A stretch of 64,000 nt of DNA from Agrobacterium genomosp. 13 str. CFBP 6927 (GCA_900012615.1 LT009756.1:2286499-2350498), one strand, 5' to 3'. Positions 39,039 through 48,815 are shown, counted from the first letter of the stretch. Translations and numbers: made by a program. The notes: generated by a model not told the origin, from the sequence alone.

Positions 39039-39856
39039 TGCGTCTCTCATCCGGCACCATCCTGCATGCCATCGGCCTGACCGCAGTTGTCCTCTTCTCG
39101 CTTTTCCCATTCCTCTGGATGGTGGCTGCGAGCTTCAAGACGCAATCGGATATTCTCGCCTCGCCGCCAATGTGGTTTTTCACCCCCACTCTGGAGAATT
39201 ACGAGGCCATCTTCGCCGATTCCAAGGTGCTCGGCGCGGTGGGGCATTCACTGCTGATCGCCTCAGCCACCACCATTCTTGCGGTCATTCTCGGTGCGCC
39301 GGCCGCCTTCGCGCTGGCCCGTTATGAATTTCGCGGCAAGTCGGACCTGTGGTTCTGGTTCATCTCGAACCGCATGACGAGCCCGATTGTGCTTGCGCTT
39401 CCGGTCTATCTGCTGGCGATGCAGGCCAATCTGCTCGATACCCATATCGTGCTGATCCTGATCTATCTGACCTTCAACCTGCCGATCGTCGTATGGATCT
39501 GCACCGACCAGTTCAAGTCGATCCCTTCCGACCTGGAGCAGGCGGCACGACTGGACGGCGCCGATCAGTTCACCATCTTCCGCAAAATCTACCTGCCGCT
39601 CGGTGCGCCGGGGATTGCCGTCTCGGCCATCTTCTCCTTCATCTTCTCGTGGAACGAGCTGCTCTACGCGCTGGTGCTGACCCGCCGCAACGTGCAGACA
39701 GCGCCCGTAATCGCGACCAGCTTCATGTCCGGTTACGAGTTGCCCTGGGGCAAAATCATGGCCACCGGAACGGTGATCGTGCTGCCGGTCACGATCTTTG
39801 CCCTCATCGTATCGCGCCATATGGTGCGCGGCCTGACCATGGGGGCGACCAAGTGA
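39038..39856 (+). CDS. Polyol ABC transporter permease (MalG/UgpE-like)
   Basis: A 272-residue permease with six transmembrane helices, the second membrane subunit of the operon's importer. The EAA loop is clear in IPSDLEQAARLDGADQFTIF near residue 165, and the opening TAVVLFSLFPFLWMVAASFK is typical of MalG-like subunits. Its start overlaps the preceding permease stop, and its own stop overlaps the GTG start of the EryC-like gene, so translation of all three is coupled. Confidence 0.92.
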   Translation: MRLSSGTILHAIGLTAVVLFSLFPFLWMVAASFKTQSDILASPPMWFFTPTLENYEAIFADSKVLGAVGHSLLIASATTILAVILGAPAAFALARYEFRGKSDLWFWFISNRMTSPIVLALPVYLLAMQANLLDTHIVLILIYLTFNLPIVVWICTDQFKSIPSDLEQAARLDGADQFTIFRKIYLPLGAPGIAVSAIFSFIFSWNELLYALVLTRRNVQTAPVIATSFMSGYELPWGKIMATGTVIVLPVTIFALIVSRHMVRGLTMGATK

Positions 39857-40758
39857 CGGATCCCATCGCCTTTGGCCTCAACCTTTCCTTCTGCGTCAAG
39901 CGCTGGGTTACATCCGGACTTTGGGCTCCCTTGGTGCGCGAGCGCATGGGAGCCGATCTCGTGCAGTTTTCGCTGGATCTCGTCGATCCCATGTGGCCAT
40001 CCGCCGTGCTGGACCGTCATGCCGATACGATCCGCAGGGATGCAGCCGTCACCGGCATCACCATCCATAGCGCCTTCATCGGGCTTGCGCATTACACCTT
40101 CAACCAGCTGCTTCATCCGGATCCGGATGTACGCGACTATGCCGAAGCGTGGCTCGGTCGTGCCTATGCCTTTGCCGCCAGGGCCGGAATAAAAAGCGTC
40201 GGCGGTCCGCTCGGGGCGACGGCCTCGCGGATTGACGGCAGGGAGGCGGATGCGATCCCCGACGCGGACTATGCCGACCTCATCGCCCGCATGATACGTC
40301 TTGCGGATCGGGCAAAAACCGAAGGCCTGACCCGTCTTTATGTCGAACCGACCCCCCTGCGCCGCGAATGGCCGTGGACGGTGGCGCAGGCGCGGCGGAT
40401 GATGGACGACGTTTCGGCAAGCGCCGTAGCCTGGAACTATTGTCTCGACTGGGGCCACGGAACTGTGGAGCCGCTCTATGGCAAAGCCGGCGCAGACATG
40501 GAGCCGTGGTTAAGCGGCCTTCGCGATGTCGTCAGCGCGCTGCACATCCAGCAGACCGATTTCCAGTTCGATCGCCACTGGGATTTCACCACGCAGGGCC
40601 GGGTCGATCCGGCGGAGGTGGCGTCGCTCGTCCGCAGAACGGGGCTGGCGGGTGCGCCCGTCTTCCTCGAAGTGTTCTATCCTTTCGAACAGGATGACGC
40701 TTCCATCCTTGACGCCGTCGAAAAATCCGCGTCGCTTCTCCGCAACGCTTTTGCATGA
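39853..40758 (+). CDS. EryC-like sugar-phosphate isomerase/epimerase (TIM barrel)
   Basis: A 301-residue AP-endonuclease-2-type TIM barrel (PF01261). The N-terminus AFGLNLSFCVKRWVTS and motifs DLVQFSLDLVDP, ITIHSAFIGLAHYTFN, LYVEPTPLRREWP and VFLEVFYPFEQDD resemble my recollection of EryC-type tetrulose-phosphate isomerases. Glu, Asp, His and Glu metal ligands are present. Translation begins with GTG at 39853 overlapping the permease stop (GTGA). In this operon it may epimerise a keto-pentose or its phosphate; the exact reaction is inference. The longer frame starting at 39349 lies inside the permease gene and is not real. Confidence 0.82.
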   Translation: MTDPIAFGLNLSFCVKRWVTSGLWAPLVRERMGADLVQFSLDLVDPMWPSAVLDRHADTIRRDAAVTGITIHSAFIGLAHYTFNQLLHPDPDVRDYAEAWLGRAYAFAARAGIKSVGGPLGATASRIDGREADAIPDADYADLIARMIRLADRAKTEGLTRLYVEPTPLRREWPWTVAQARRMMDDVSASAVAWNYCLDWGHGTVEPLYGKAGADMEPWLSGLRDVVSALHIQQTDFQFDRHWDFTTQGRVDPAEVASLVRRTGLAGAPVFLEVFYPFEQDDASILDAVEKSASLLRNAFA

Positions 40759-41789
40759 GAACGGAACCAGACATGGACGATGGCAACAATAATTTCGACG
40801 CAAACACCGGCACCGTGCGGGACATGGAAGCCGAGCAGCTCAAGGCGCGCGTGGCCTGGTTCTATTTCGTCGGCGGCCTGACACAGCAGGAGATCGCCGA
40901 CCGGGTGGGCGTGACGCGCCTGCGCGTGAACAAGATCCTCGGCCAGGTTCGCTCCGATGGATCAGTCGTGGTGGATATACGTCTCCCGCTGGTCAATTGC
41001 GTCAACCTCGAACAACAGCTCAAGACCCGCTTCGGGCTGGATCACGTCACGGTCGTGCCCACCCTGCCCGACGCCGGAGAGCAGCAGCGGGTGATTGGCG
41101 ACGCCGCCGGCACTCTGCTCGACAGCCTTCTCGAAAACGGCATGGGTCTCGGCGTCGGCTGGGGCAAGACGCTTGCCGCCGGCCTGCGCCGCATGACGCC
41201 CCGTTCGCTGCCCGATAGCTGGGTAACCTCGCTGATGGGCGGCGTGACACGCGGCTCCGGCTCCAGCACCTTCGAAGTGGCGACAGGCTATGCGCGGATC
41301 ATCGCGGCGGATTGCTATTACCTGGTTGCGCCGCTCTACTTCCCGACCGTCGAAAGCCGCGAAATCCTGCTCTCGCATCACGGTATTCGTGAAACCATGC
41401 GGCGGGCCAGGGCAGTTGATGTGGCGCTTCTGTCCTGTGGCGACATGACCGAGCGCTCGCTGCTGATCAAAGTCCCGACGGTGGCCGAAAATGTCGACGC
41501 TCTGATCGCGGCCGGTGCAGTCGGCGATCTGCTGGGGGTCTTTCTCGACGCGGATGGCAATCCGGTCGATCACCCCCTGAATGAGCGGGTTCTCTCGCTC
41601 AGTCTCCTCGAACTCAAGAACGTGCGGCATTCCATCCTTGCCTCGGGTGGACTGCACAAGGTGCCCGTTATCCATGCCATCATCAAGGCCGGCTACATCA
41701 GACGGCTCGTGACTGACGAAGAATGTGCGGCAGCGCTGCTGGAGCGCGCGGGCGAAAACCCGCGCCTTCCCGCCGGCGATGTGCCGTAA
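40755..41789 (+). CDS. SorC/EryD-family transcriptional regulator
   Basis: A 344-residue regulator of the SorC family. The N-terminal helix-turn-helix is LTQQEIADRVGVTRLRVNKIL; the C-terminal sugar-binding domain has GVGWGKTLAAGLRRM and GAVGDLLGVFLDADGNPV. These regulators bind a phosphorylated sugar made by the pathway and control polyol operons, for example EryD in erythritol catabolism. The start overlaps the preceding stop in ATGA (40755-40758), so it is made within the operon, implying autoregulation. Confidence 0.92.
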   Translation: MRTEPDMDDGNNNFDANTGTVRDMEAEQLKARVAWFYFVGGLTQQEIADRVGVTRLRVNKILGQVRSDGSVVVDIRLPLVNCVNLEQQLKTRFGLDHVTVVPTLPDAGEQQRVIGDAAGTLLDSLLENGMGLGVGWGKTLAAGLRRMTPRSLPDSWVTSLMGGVTRGSGSSTFEVATGYARIIAADCYYLVAPLYFPTVESREILLSHHGIRETMRRARAVDVALLSCGDMTERSLLIKVPTVAENVDALIAAGAVGDLLGVFLDADGNPVDHPLNERVLSLSLLELKNVRHSILASGGLHKVPVIHAIIKAGYIRRLVTDEECAAALLERAGENPRLPAGDVP

Positions 41790-41816
41790 CGCCAAGTGAT
41801 CCGGAGTTTGAAATCC

Positions 41817-42893
41817 ATGACGTTCCTGCAACTCAATAATATTCAGAAGAAGTTCGGAGAAATCTCCGTCATCAAGGGCGTGAGCTTTTCCGCAACGAAA
41901 GGTGAATTCGTCGTTTTCGTCGGCCCGTCCGGTTGTGGCAAGTCAACGCTCCTGCGCATGATCGCGGGGCTGGAGGACGTCAGCGACGGCGTTCTGACCA
42001 TCGACGGCAAGGACGTCACCTATGAGGAACCCGCCAAGCGCGAGGTATCCATGGTGTTCCAGTCCTATGCGCTCTACCCGCATATGAGCGTGTTCGAGAA
42101 CATGGCTTTCGGCCTGCGGATGGCAAAGCTACCGGAAAACGAGATCAAGGCCCGCGTTGCCGAAGCAGCCCGCATCCTCCAGCTCGAACAGCTTCTGGAG
42201 CGCAAGCCGCGCGCCCTTTCCGGCGGCCAGCGGCAGCGGGTGGCAATCGGCCGGTCCATCGTTCGCAATCCGAAAATCTTCCTGTTCGACGAGCCGCTTT
42301 CGAACCTCGATGCTGACCTGCGCACCCAGATGCGCGTCGAAATTGCCAAGCTGCACCGCAATCTCGGCGCAACCATGGTCTATGTCACACACGATCAGGT
42401 GGAAGCGATGACGCTGGCCGACCGTATCGTGGTTCTGCGGGCGGGCCTGGTCGAGCAGATCGGTACGCCGACCGAACTCTATGACCGCCCCGCCAACACC
42501 TTTGTCGCAGGTTTCATCGGCTCGCCGAAGATGAATTTCATCGCAGCCAGCGTGTCGGCGGTCACGGATGGCACGCTGACGCTTGCCCACACCGCCTTCA
42601 TCGGCGGCACGCTAACGGTGCAGCGCGCCACGCGCGCCAAAGTCGGTGACACCGTAACCGTCGGCCTGCGCCCCGAACATCTGGTGATCAATGGCGGCAC
42701 GGCGATTCTCGCCCTTGAGGCGGATTTTTCCGAAAACCTCGGCGGCGCTACGCAGATCTATGTCAAGGCGCATGACACGCCGATCATCATCGTCGCCCCC
42801 GGCCGGCCCGACCTTGCTGTCGGCACCAGCTTCACCGCCGGCATCGAGGCGGGCCACATTTATCTTTTCGACGCCGAAGGCAAGGCGCTCTGA
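41817..42893 (+). CDS. Polyol ABC transporter ATPase (UgpC/MalK-like)
   Basis: A 358-residue ATP-binding subunit of a sugar importer. Walker [10 protein letters not shown] (near residue 37), Q-loop [14 protein letters not shown], signature [13 protein letters not shown] and Walker [13 protein letters not shown] are intact, and the C-terminal OB-like regulatory domain contains [15 protein letters not shown] at 41817 has a GGAG upstream; the frame reaches back to 41796. It lies between the SorC regulator and the xylitol dehydrogenase-like gene and serves the two operon permeases. Confidence 0.95.
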   Translation: MTFLQLNNIQKKFGEISVIKGVSFSATKGEFVVFVGPSGCGKSTLLRMIAGLEDVSDGVLTIDGKDVTYEEPAKREVSMVFQSYALYPHMSVFENMAFGLRMAKLPENEIKARVAEAARILQLEQLLERKPRALSGGQRQRVAIGRSIVRNPKIFLFDEPLSNLDADLRTQMRVEIAKLHRNLGATMVYVTHDQVEAMTLADRIVVLRAGLVEQIGTPTELYDRPANTFVAGFIGSPKMNFIAASVSAVTDGTLTLAHTAFIGGTLTVQRATRAKVGDTVTVGLRPEHLVINGGTAILALEADFSENLGGATQIYVKAHDTPIIIVAPGRPDLAVGTSFTAGIEAGHIYLFDAEGKAL

Positions 42894-42919
42894 TCTCCGG
42901 AAGAATGGGCGGATACACC

Positions 42920-43951
42920 ATGATTGCTCTTGTACTCGAACGTAAAGGCGAATTGTCGCTCCGGGACATCGATCTGCCGAGCAGGGTCGGCCCGGATGAC
43001 GTCAAGATCGCCATCCATACAGTGGGCGTCTGCGGCAGCGACGTGCATTATTACACCCACGGCGCCATCGGCTCCTTCGTGGTGCGCGAACCGATGGTGC
43101 TCGGCCATGAGGCGGCCGGTACGGTTACGGCAGTTGGCGACCGGGTGAAAGGATTTGCGGTCGGCGACCGCGTCTGCATGGAACCGGGCGTACCCAATCT
43201 CTCGTCGCGGGCCGCCAAGCTCGGCATCTACAATGTCGATCCCGACGTGCGTTTCTGGGCAACGCCACCGATCCATGGCGTGCTGACGCCGGAGGTGGTC
43301 CATCCCGCCGCCTTCACCTACAAGCTGCCGGACAATGTATCCTTTGCGGAAGGCGCCATGGTCGAGCCCTTTGCCGTTGGCTTGCAGGCGGCGACCCGCG
43401 CCCGCATCACCCCCGGCGATGTGGCTGTCGTCATCGGCTGCGGCCCCATCGGCATCATGACGGCGCTGGCGGCGCTGGCGGGCGGCTGCTCGCGCGTTAT
43501 CATCTCGGACCTTTCCGTTCCGAAGCTGAAAATCGCCGCGCAATATGATGGCATCGAGACGGTGGATATTACGCGGGCTTCGCTGCCCGAGGCCGTAAAG
43601 GCGGCAACAGACGGCTGGGGCGCCGATATCGTGTTCGAGGCCAGTGGCAGCCCAAAGGCGTATAGCGGCATCTTCGATCTGCTTCGTCCGGGCGCTGCCG
43701 TGGTACTGGTCGGCTTGCCGGTGGAACAGACGGCCTTCGATGTCGCCGGTGCCATCATCAAGGAAGCACGCGTCGAGACCGTGTTCCGCTACGCCAACAA
43801 TTTCGACCGCGCTGTCAACCTGATCGCATCCGGCAAGGTGGATTTGAAACCGCTGATTACCGACACCTTCGCATTCAAGGACAGCATCGCCGCATTCGAG
43901 CGGGCCGCCAAGGGGCTGCCGGAAGATGTGAAGCTGCAGATCCGTTTCTGA
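42920..43951 (+). CDS. Xylitol dehydrogenase-like zinc alcohol dehydrogenase
   Basis: A 343-residue medium-chain dehydrogenase close to rhizobial xylitol dehydrogenases (D-xylulose reductase), which oxidise xylitol to D-xylulose with NAD. Catalytic zinc ligands appear in [14 protein letters not shown] and LGHEAAGTV; the coenzyme site is [15 protein letters not shown]. The lobe that in many relatives binds a structural zinc reads [16 protein letters not shown] and lacks the four cysteines, as I recall for this rhizobial group. ATG at 42920 begins the conserved [16 protein letters not shown]; the upstream ATG 42905 is less likely. Substrate could be xylitol, D-arabitol or another polyol. Confidence 0.88.
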   Translation: MIALVLERKGELSLRDIDLPSRVGPDDVKIAIHTVGVCGSDVHYYTHGAIGSFVVREPMVLGHEAAGTVTAVGDRVKGFAVGDRVCMEPGVPNLSSRAAKLGIYNVDPDVRFWATPPIHGVLTPEVVHPAAFTYKLPDNVSFAEGAMVEPFAVGLQAATRARITPGDVAVVIGCGPIGIMTALAALAGGCSRVIISDLSVPKLKIAAQYDGIETVDITRASLPEAVKAATDGWGADIVFEASGSPKAYSGIFDLLRPGAAVVLVGLPVEQTAFDVAGAIIKEARVETVFRYANNFDRAVNLIASGKVDLKPLITDTFAFKDSIAAFERAAKGLPEDVKLQIRF

Positions 43952-43979
43952 GCGGGAACGACCGGGGGGATATCGAGAA

Positions 43980-44708
43980 ATGGCTGAGATCATGAAAGGC
44001 AAGGTCGCCGCAATCACCGGCGCGGCTTCGGGTATCGGGCTGGAATGCGCCAGAACACTGGCGGCGGCAGGGGCAACCGTCGTCCTGATCGACCGCGCCG
44101 GCGAGCGGCTGAAAGCGCTTTGCGACGACATCGGCGAACGGGCGGTGCCGCTGGTCGCGGACCTGCTCGACACCGCGCAGTGTTCGGGCCTTCTGCCCCG
44201 CATTCTCGACCGTACCGGCCGGCTCGACATTTTCCACGCAAATGCCGGCGCTTATGTCGGAGGACCGGTCACGGAGGGCGATCCGGACGCCTGGGACCGG
44301 ATGCTGAACCTCAACATCAACGCCGCCTTCCGTTCCGTGCACGCGGTTCTGCCTTACATGGTGGAGCAGAAATCAGGGGACATCCTTTTCACCAGTTCGG
44401 TGGCGGGGGTGGTCCCTGTCGTCTGGGAGCCTGTCTATACCGCTTCGAAATTCGCGGTGCAGGCCTTCGTCCACACCACGCGCCGACAGGTCTCACCCCA
44501 TGGCGTGCGGGTCGGGGCAATATTGCCGGGCCCGGTGGTAACGGCTCTTCTGGACGACTGGCCGAAGGAAAAAATGGCCGAGGCTCTGGCCAATGGCAGC
44601 CTGATGCAGCCCGTAGAAGTCGCGGAGGCCGTGCTGTTCATGCTGTCGCGTCCGCGCAATGTCGTCATCCGCGATCTTGTCATCCTGCCCAATAATGTAG
44701 ATTTATAG
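43980..44708 (+). CDS. rbtD: Ribitol 2-dehydrogenase
   Basis: A 242-residue short-chain dehydrogenase that oxidises ribitol to D-ribulose with NAD. It matches the remembered Klebsiella ribitol dehydrogenase along nearly its entire length, for example [36 protein letters not shown], the catalytic [20 protein letters not shown] (Tyr and Lys) and [18 protein letters not shown]. This is the most specific enzymatic clue in the operon. It follows the xylitol dehydrogenase-like gene by 28 bases and precedes the FGGY kinase, which would phosphorylate its product. Confidence 0.93.
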   Translation: MAEIMKGKVAAITGAASGIGLECARTLAAAGATVVLIDRAGERLKALCDDIGERAVPLVADLLDTAQCSGLLPRILDRTGRLDIFHANAGAYVGGPVTEGDPDAWDRMLNLNINAAFRSVHAVLPYMVEQKSGDILFTSSVAGVVPVVWEPVYTASKFAVQAFVHTTRRQVSPHGVRVGAILPGPVVTALLDDWPKEKMAEALANGSLMQPVEVAEAVLFMLSRPRNVVIRDLVILPNNVDL

Positions 44709-44765
44709 ACGAAATGGAGGTTTCGGCGGCTGCGTGCCGCCGTCAAGGCAGGGTCGGGCAGGATT

Positions 44766-46403
44766 ATGGTGACAGGAACGACGGACAGCGCCACCGGCGC
44801 CCCCTGCTTTATCGGTGTGGATGTGGGTACGGGCAGCGCGCGCGCCGGTATTTTCGATACGGCCGGCGTCCTCCTCGGCACGGCGAAGCACGACATTCCC
44901 CTCTATCGCGAGGGCAGCCACATCGTAGAACAATCGAGCGCAAAAATCTGGCATGCCGTGTGCCGATCGGTTCAAGGAGCATTGCAGGCAGCCGGCCTGA
45001 GCGCGGATCATATCGGCGGCATCGGTTTCGACGCCACCTGCTCGCTCGTCGTGCTCGATCAGGCCGGCAATCCGCTTCCGGTCGGCCCGTCGGAAGACCC
45101 CGACCGCGATGTTATCGTTTGGATGGATCATCGCGCCATTCCACAGGCGGCGCATATCAACAGCCTCAAACATCCGGTGCTCGATTATGTCGGCGGCCAT
45201 ATCTCGCCCGAAATGCAGACGCCCAAACTTCTATGGCTGAAGGAAAATCGACCCGGAATTTTCAAGGGCGCCGGTGCGTTTTTCGACCTCACCGACTTCC
45301 TGACCTGGCGCGCAACCGGCAACGACGCGCGCTCCGTCTGCACCGTGACCTGCAAATGGACCTATCTGGCCCATGAGAAGCGCTGGGATGCCAGTTATTT
45401 CAGGGCCATCGGTCTCGGTGAACTGGCGGACGAGGATTTCAGCCGCATCGGCACGACGATCCTGGACGCCGGCGCTCCGGTCGGCGACGGGCTGAGCGAA
45501 AAGGCCGCCGCAGAACTCGGATTGCGGGCAGGCATCCCCGTGGGCGCTGGATTGATCGACGCCCATGCCGGCGGGATTGGCACCGTTGGGGCAGAGGCCG
45601 AGGGCGCAGGTCCGGCCCAACGCATGGCCTATGTCTTTGGCACCTCGGCCTGTACCCTCAGCTCCTCCGTCGAACCCAGTTTCGTTCCGGGTGTCTGGGG
45701 CCCCTATGCCTCCGCAATGGTGCCGGGCCTCTGGTTGAATGAAGGCGGCCAGTCTGCCGCCGGTGCGGCGATCGCTCACCTCCTGAAAATGCATCCGATG
45801 TCAGCCGAAGCGAATGCCGAGGCCCGCACGGCCGGAAAGTCACTGCCAGCCTGGCTGATCGACCGCATCCTGGAAAGGGTCGATAACCTTTCCGAAGCCC
45901 CCCTGCTGGCGGGTGAGATCATGGTAGTGCCGGAGTTCCTCGGCAATCGCGCCCCACATGCCGATCCCGATGCACGTGCGATTATTGCCGGTCTTGACCT
46001 CAACGACGGTCTTGAGAGCCTGATCGGGCTTTATGTTGCCGGGCTTTGCGGCCTCGGCTACGGCCTTCGCCAGATTCTCAGGGCACAGGCGGAAGCAGGC
46101 CTGACGGTCGATACCATCGTCATCAGCGGTGGCGCCGGGGAAAGCGATCTCGTCCGGCAGGTCCTGGCAGATTCCTGCGGCCTGCGCATCCGCGCTGCGG
46201 GCACCGCCGAGCCGGTACTGCTGGGCTCCGCCATCCTCGCTGCCGTTGCAAGCGGCCACCAGCCGGATCTCGTTACCGCAATGCGAAGGATGTCGGTGCT
46301 CGGCAACGCCTACAATCCTTCCGCACCGTCCGCCGCCTGGCACGACAGACGCTTCGCCATGTTCGAGGGTTTTCAGAACCTTTACCGTTCCAGCGTGCCG
46401 TGA
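44766..46403 (+). CDS. FGGY-family pentulose kinase (D-ribulokinase-like)
   Basis: A 545-residue carbohydrate kinase. Phosphate-1 region is FIGVDVGTGSARAGIFD; then come GGIGFDATCSLVVLD and WMDHRAIPQA, MQTPKLLWLKENRP, and the C-terminal GLCGLGYGLRQI and ISGGAGESDLVRQVLAD (adenosine motif). The sequence is in the YpCarbK/D-ribulokinase branch rather than glycerol or xylulose kinase by the GTGSAR signature. Product is expected to be D-ribulose-5-phosphate (or D-xylulose-5-phosphate), the entry to the pentose phosphate pathway. It closes the operon. Confidence 0.88.
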   Translation: MVTGTTDSATGAPCFIGVDVGTGSARAGIFDTAGVLLGTAKHDIPLYREGSHIVEQSSAKIWHAVCRSVQGALQAAGLSADHIGGIGFDATCSLVVLDQAGNPLPVGPSEDPDRDVIVWMDHRAIPQAAHINSLKHPVLDYVGGHISPEMQTPKLLWLKENRPGIFKGAGAFFDLTDFLTWRATGNDARSVCTVTCKWTYLAHEKRWDASYFRAIGLGELADEDFSRIGTTILDAGAPVGDGLSEKAAAELGLRAGIPVGAGLIDAHAGGIGTVGAEAEGAGPAQRMAYVFGTSACTLSSSVEPSFVPGVWGPYASAMVPGLWLNEGGQSAAGAAIAHLLKMHPMSAEANAEARTAGKSLPAWLIDRILERVDNLSEAPLLAGEIMVVPEFLGNRAPHADPDARAIIAGLDLNDGLESLIGLYVAGLCGLGYGLRQILRAQAEAGLTVDTIVISGGAGESDLVRQVLADSCGLRIRAAGTAEPVLLGSAILAAVASGHQPDLVTAMRRMSVLGNAYNPSAPSAAWHDRRFAMFEGFQNLYRSSVP

Positions 46404-46657
46404 ATGGGGGCCAGCGAGAGAGTAGCGGCTTTGGCGATGGCGGAGACTGCCGGACGTTTCACAAAACTATCTGGAGACGTTGCTCGCCACGCGATGCCAA
46501 TGTCCGCAACGCTCCTCATCACTTAAGCCTATCGCGAAGCGAACCGTCGTTTGTCTGCGAAGAATAATCGAAAGACAAACACCGCCCACTCTCCTATGCT
46601 GCGCATGCGGACGACGTGTCCGTCACATGCTCAATCATCGAATAAAACGTTCAAGAC

Positions 46658-47215
46658 ATGCTCCGACCGACGAAATCCCAGATTGAAGCCGAGATTATCG
46701 ACTGTGCTGCCGGACTGTTTGCGAAGCATGGCTTCGCGCATACTTCGGTTCAACAAATCGCGGACACGGTCGGCTATTCCAAGACGGGGTTATTGCACCA
46801 TTTTCCCAGCAAGCAGGCGATGTATGACGCCGTTGTCAAAGCGCTCCGGGAACATGCGCAGGAAGTCCGTGACAACGTCAAATCCCTGCCTGTCGGCCGG
46901 GAACGCGATCTCGCCGTCGTGGAAGCGGCTGTCGATTTTGCCTTTCGCCAACCGGGAGTGTCGGCACTTTCCAACCGCATAGCGCTGGATCCCAATCCGG
47001 AAGACGTACAGATGAACGAAATCGGGTTCATGATGTATGAGGCGCTGGGCATCGATATGGGCAAGCTCGACATGGAGCGGTTGATCCGGGTCACCAGCGC
47101 ATTTTCTGGCCTGGGCGTCTGTGCCAGCCTGGCGGTTGGCACAAAGCTGACCCAGGAATGGCGCGGGCTGATCGTCACTGCGGCAATGGATGCCTTGGGC
47201 CACCGCGCCGCATAA
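46658..47215 (+). CDS. TetR-family transcriptional regulator
   Basis: A 185-residue TetR-type repressor. The helix-turn-helix is seen at TSVQQIADTVGYSKTGLLHHF; the C-terminal ligand domain is without recognisable features. Upstream 46404-46657 holds no clear copy of the dyads found at 47461-47497, but these lie directly downstream, just ahead of the SpoIIM-like gene. It is therefore a likely regulator of that gene by position. The ligand is unknown. Confidence 0.88.
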   Translation: MLRPTKSQIEAEIIDCAAGLFAKHGFAHTSVQQIADTVGYSKTGLLHHFPSKQAMYDAVVKALREHAQEVRDNVKSLPVGRERDLAVVEAAVDFAFRQPGVSALSNRIALDPNPEDVQMNEIGFMMYEALGIDMGKLDMERLIRVTSAFSGLGVCASLAVGTKLTQEWRGLIVTAAMDALGHRAA

Positions 47216-47460
47216 GCCCAGACCTACCGGCCACCCTGCCTGACCGCTGACCATTCCCTGTCTGCAGCGGGATTCTGCGTGTGCGAAACCACGCAACCTT
47301 GCTGTGCGCGGCCGACACTATCCGCCTGTCCCACACCGGTTTTGCGGAAGGAATGGCGTTGCCCCTTACCGGAAAAATCCCACCACAAAGAGAAAACCGC
47401 GGCTTTCCTCCCGGAAAAAAGCGCCAGCGCGCCAGACTTGACGGGCAAAAAAATCCCATA

Positions 47461-47497
47461 TAGACCAAAATGGTCCATTACAGACCAATATAGTCTG
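47461..47497. promoter_or_regulatory. Tandem TetR-type operators
   Basis: Two 17-base dyads of equal design, 7-3-7: TAGACCA-AAA-TGGTCCA (47461-47477) and CAGACCA-ATA-TAGTCTG (47481-47497). Each has one mismatch between arms, both share the half-site AGACCA, and centres are 20 bases apart (two helical turns). They lie 55 bases before the SpoIIM-like gene. Confidence 0.75.
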
Positions 47498-47552
47498 TAT
47501 GGGCCCTATCATATGGCCGTAACGGCCGTTCCGGTCTCTCGCTTGAAAATCA

Positions 47553-48188
47553 ATGGAACCTCCAATGGACGTCTTACATGGTCCCGTCGCCGTCATCAGA
47601 AAGCACAGGAGAGCTTTTCTCACACTCAATATAGCTTTTTACGGCCTATTCGCCGTCTCGATGCTGATGACGATGCTGCTGCCTGAGATACAGGCCTATC
47701 TGAAAACCGGTATTGATGAGGCTTACCTGCGCCCAGGTGTCTTCAATACCGTCGCCGAAGCCTATGGCACCCAGAATCTTCCCAAGGCGATGGGCATGAC
47801 CTTCATCATCAACCTGTTGGTCGCCTTTGTCATGACGACTTTGCCGTCGCTGATCATCCCCTTCATCGGCATATTGGCGACGTTACATCGCGGTATCCTG
47901 TGGGGCATCATGTTCGCACCCCTCGGCCCCCATACGGCCATGCTCATACCCCATTCCATAACCCTTCTGATCGAGGGGCAGGCCTATGTGCTGGCCGCTT
48001 TCGGCGCCTATGTGCATGGACGCACATTTCTACGGATAAGCGAATATCGGGTCAGCACCCGCTGGGAAGCCTGGAAAGCCGGGCTTGTTCCCCTTGCCAA
48101 TATATATTGCCTTGTCATCCTCGCCCTTGCGGTTGCCGCGATCTACGAGGTTCTGGAAGCAATATACATCATTCCCCGCATCATCTGA
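47553..48188 (+). CDS. SpoIIM-like/DUF95 integral membrane protein
   Basis: A 211-residue membrane protein with about five to six hydrophobic segments. The central region (FIINLLVAFVMTTLPSLIIP, then LIPHSITLLIEGQAYVLAAFG) resembles stage II sporulation protein M, in which a conserved PHG/PHS and an acidic residue sit in the membrane. Organisms of this group do not sporulate, and similar proteins there have no known role. Two tandem operator-like dyads precede it, so its transcription is regulated, most simply by the TetR protein at 46.66 kb. ATG at 47565 is an alternative start. Confidence 0.7.
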   Translation: MEPPMDVLHGPVAVIRKHRRAFLTLNIAFYGLFAVSMLMTMLLPEIQAYLKTGIDEAYLRPGVFNTVAEAYGTQNLPKAMGMTFIINLLVAFVMTTLPSLIIPFIGILATLHRGILWGIMFAPLGPHTAMLIPHSITLLIEGQAYVLAAFGAYVHGRTFLRISEYRVSTRWEAWKAGLVPLANIYCLVILALAVAAIYEVLEAIYIIPRII

Positions 48189-48342
48189 GCGGGCGGCCGT
48201 CGCGGCCACATTACCCACTGATCATTCCCTCGACGAAAACGAAGTCGCACTCCCGGTGCGCTGCCGATCACCTGCGCCTTCCACATCGTCATCGACCTGC
48301 GGCGGGCTTCAGCAACAATCACAACCAAGGATCAAAAACCAA

Positions 48343-48648
48343 ATGGCCAATCTTGAAATGAAGACGCTTACCCGGACGACACTCGGCCTGCTCGCCCTCA
48401 CCCTCGCGCTCACCGGATGCATGTCGCCCGAAGAGCAGCGACGGGCAAATCTGTACCAGGACGGAAACACATGCGCCAATTTCGGTTCGCATTATGGTTC
48501 GCAGTCTTATACCCAATGCATGCTCCAGCAGCAGCAGCGCCGGGACCAGCAAGGTTTGATCGCCATGGAAACCATGCGCGCCACGTCGGAGACGTCACTC
48601 AACAACATGGAAATGATGCGGAGGCTGCGTGAGGGTAATAAGAGGTGA
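48343..48648 (+). CDS. Small predicted lipoprotein
   Basis: A 101-residue exported protein. The hydrophobic leader TLGLLALTLALTGC ends in a good lipobox LTGC, so the mature protein begins at Cys and is lipid-anchored. The mature part is rich in Gln, Met and Arg (MLQQQQRRDQQG) and includes two further cysteines (residues C59-C73 region) that could pair. Function is unknown. ATG at 48343 or the internal ATG at 48358 may be used; the longer frame upstream to 48085 overlaps the SpoIIM-like gene and is not credible. Confidence 0.7.
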   Translation: MANLEMKTLTRTTLGLLALTLALTGCMSPEEQRRANLYQDGNTCANFGSHYGSQSYTQCMLQQQQRRDQQGLIAMETMRATSETSLNNMEMMRRLREGNKR

Positions 48649-48722
48649 CCTGCGAAAACTGCCATGCCGGCAAGCAATCGCATGCAGCGGTCAGACTTGC
48701 CGGAAGGCATGAAAATGCCAAC

Positions 48723-48755
48723 ATGCCGCACAAGAGATCAGGTCTTGTGCGGCAT
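48723..48755. terminator. Bidirectional hairpin between convergent genes
   Basis: A perfect 13-base stem ATGCCGCACAAGA/TCTTGTGCGGCAT with a seven-base loop, sited between the converging lipoprotein and chemoreceptor genes. No U-run follows on the plus strand, and on the minus strand only GTTGGCATTTTC. Confidence 0.65.
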
Positions 48756-48815
48756 CTTGCTGGTTACCGGCCAGAGATCAGCTCCACCGGCATCTTATAA
48801 TCCTGGCAGACGGTC

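Noticed and set aside
39349-40758. A 469-residue version of the EryC-like protein
   Set aside because: The first 168 codons lie within the permease gene in another frame; a GTG at 39853 overlapping the permease stop gives the normal family length.
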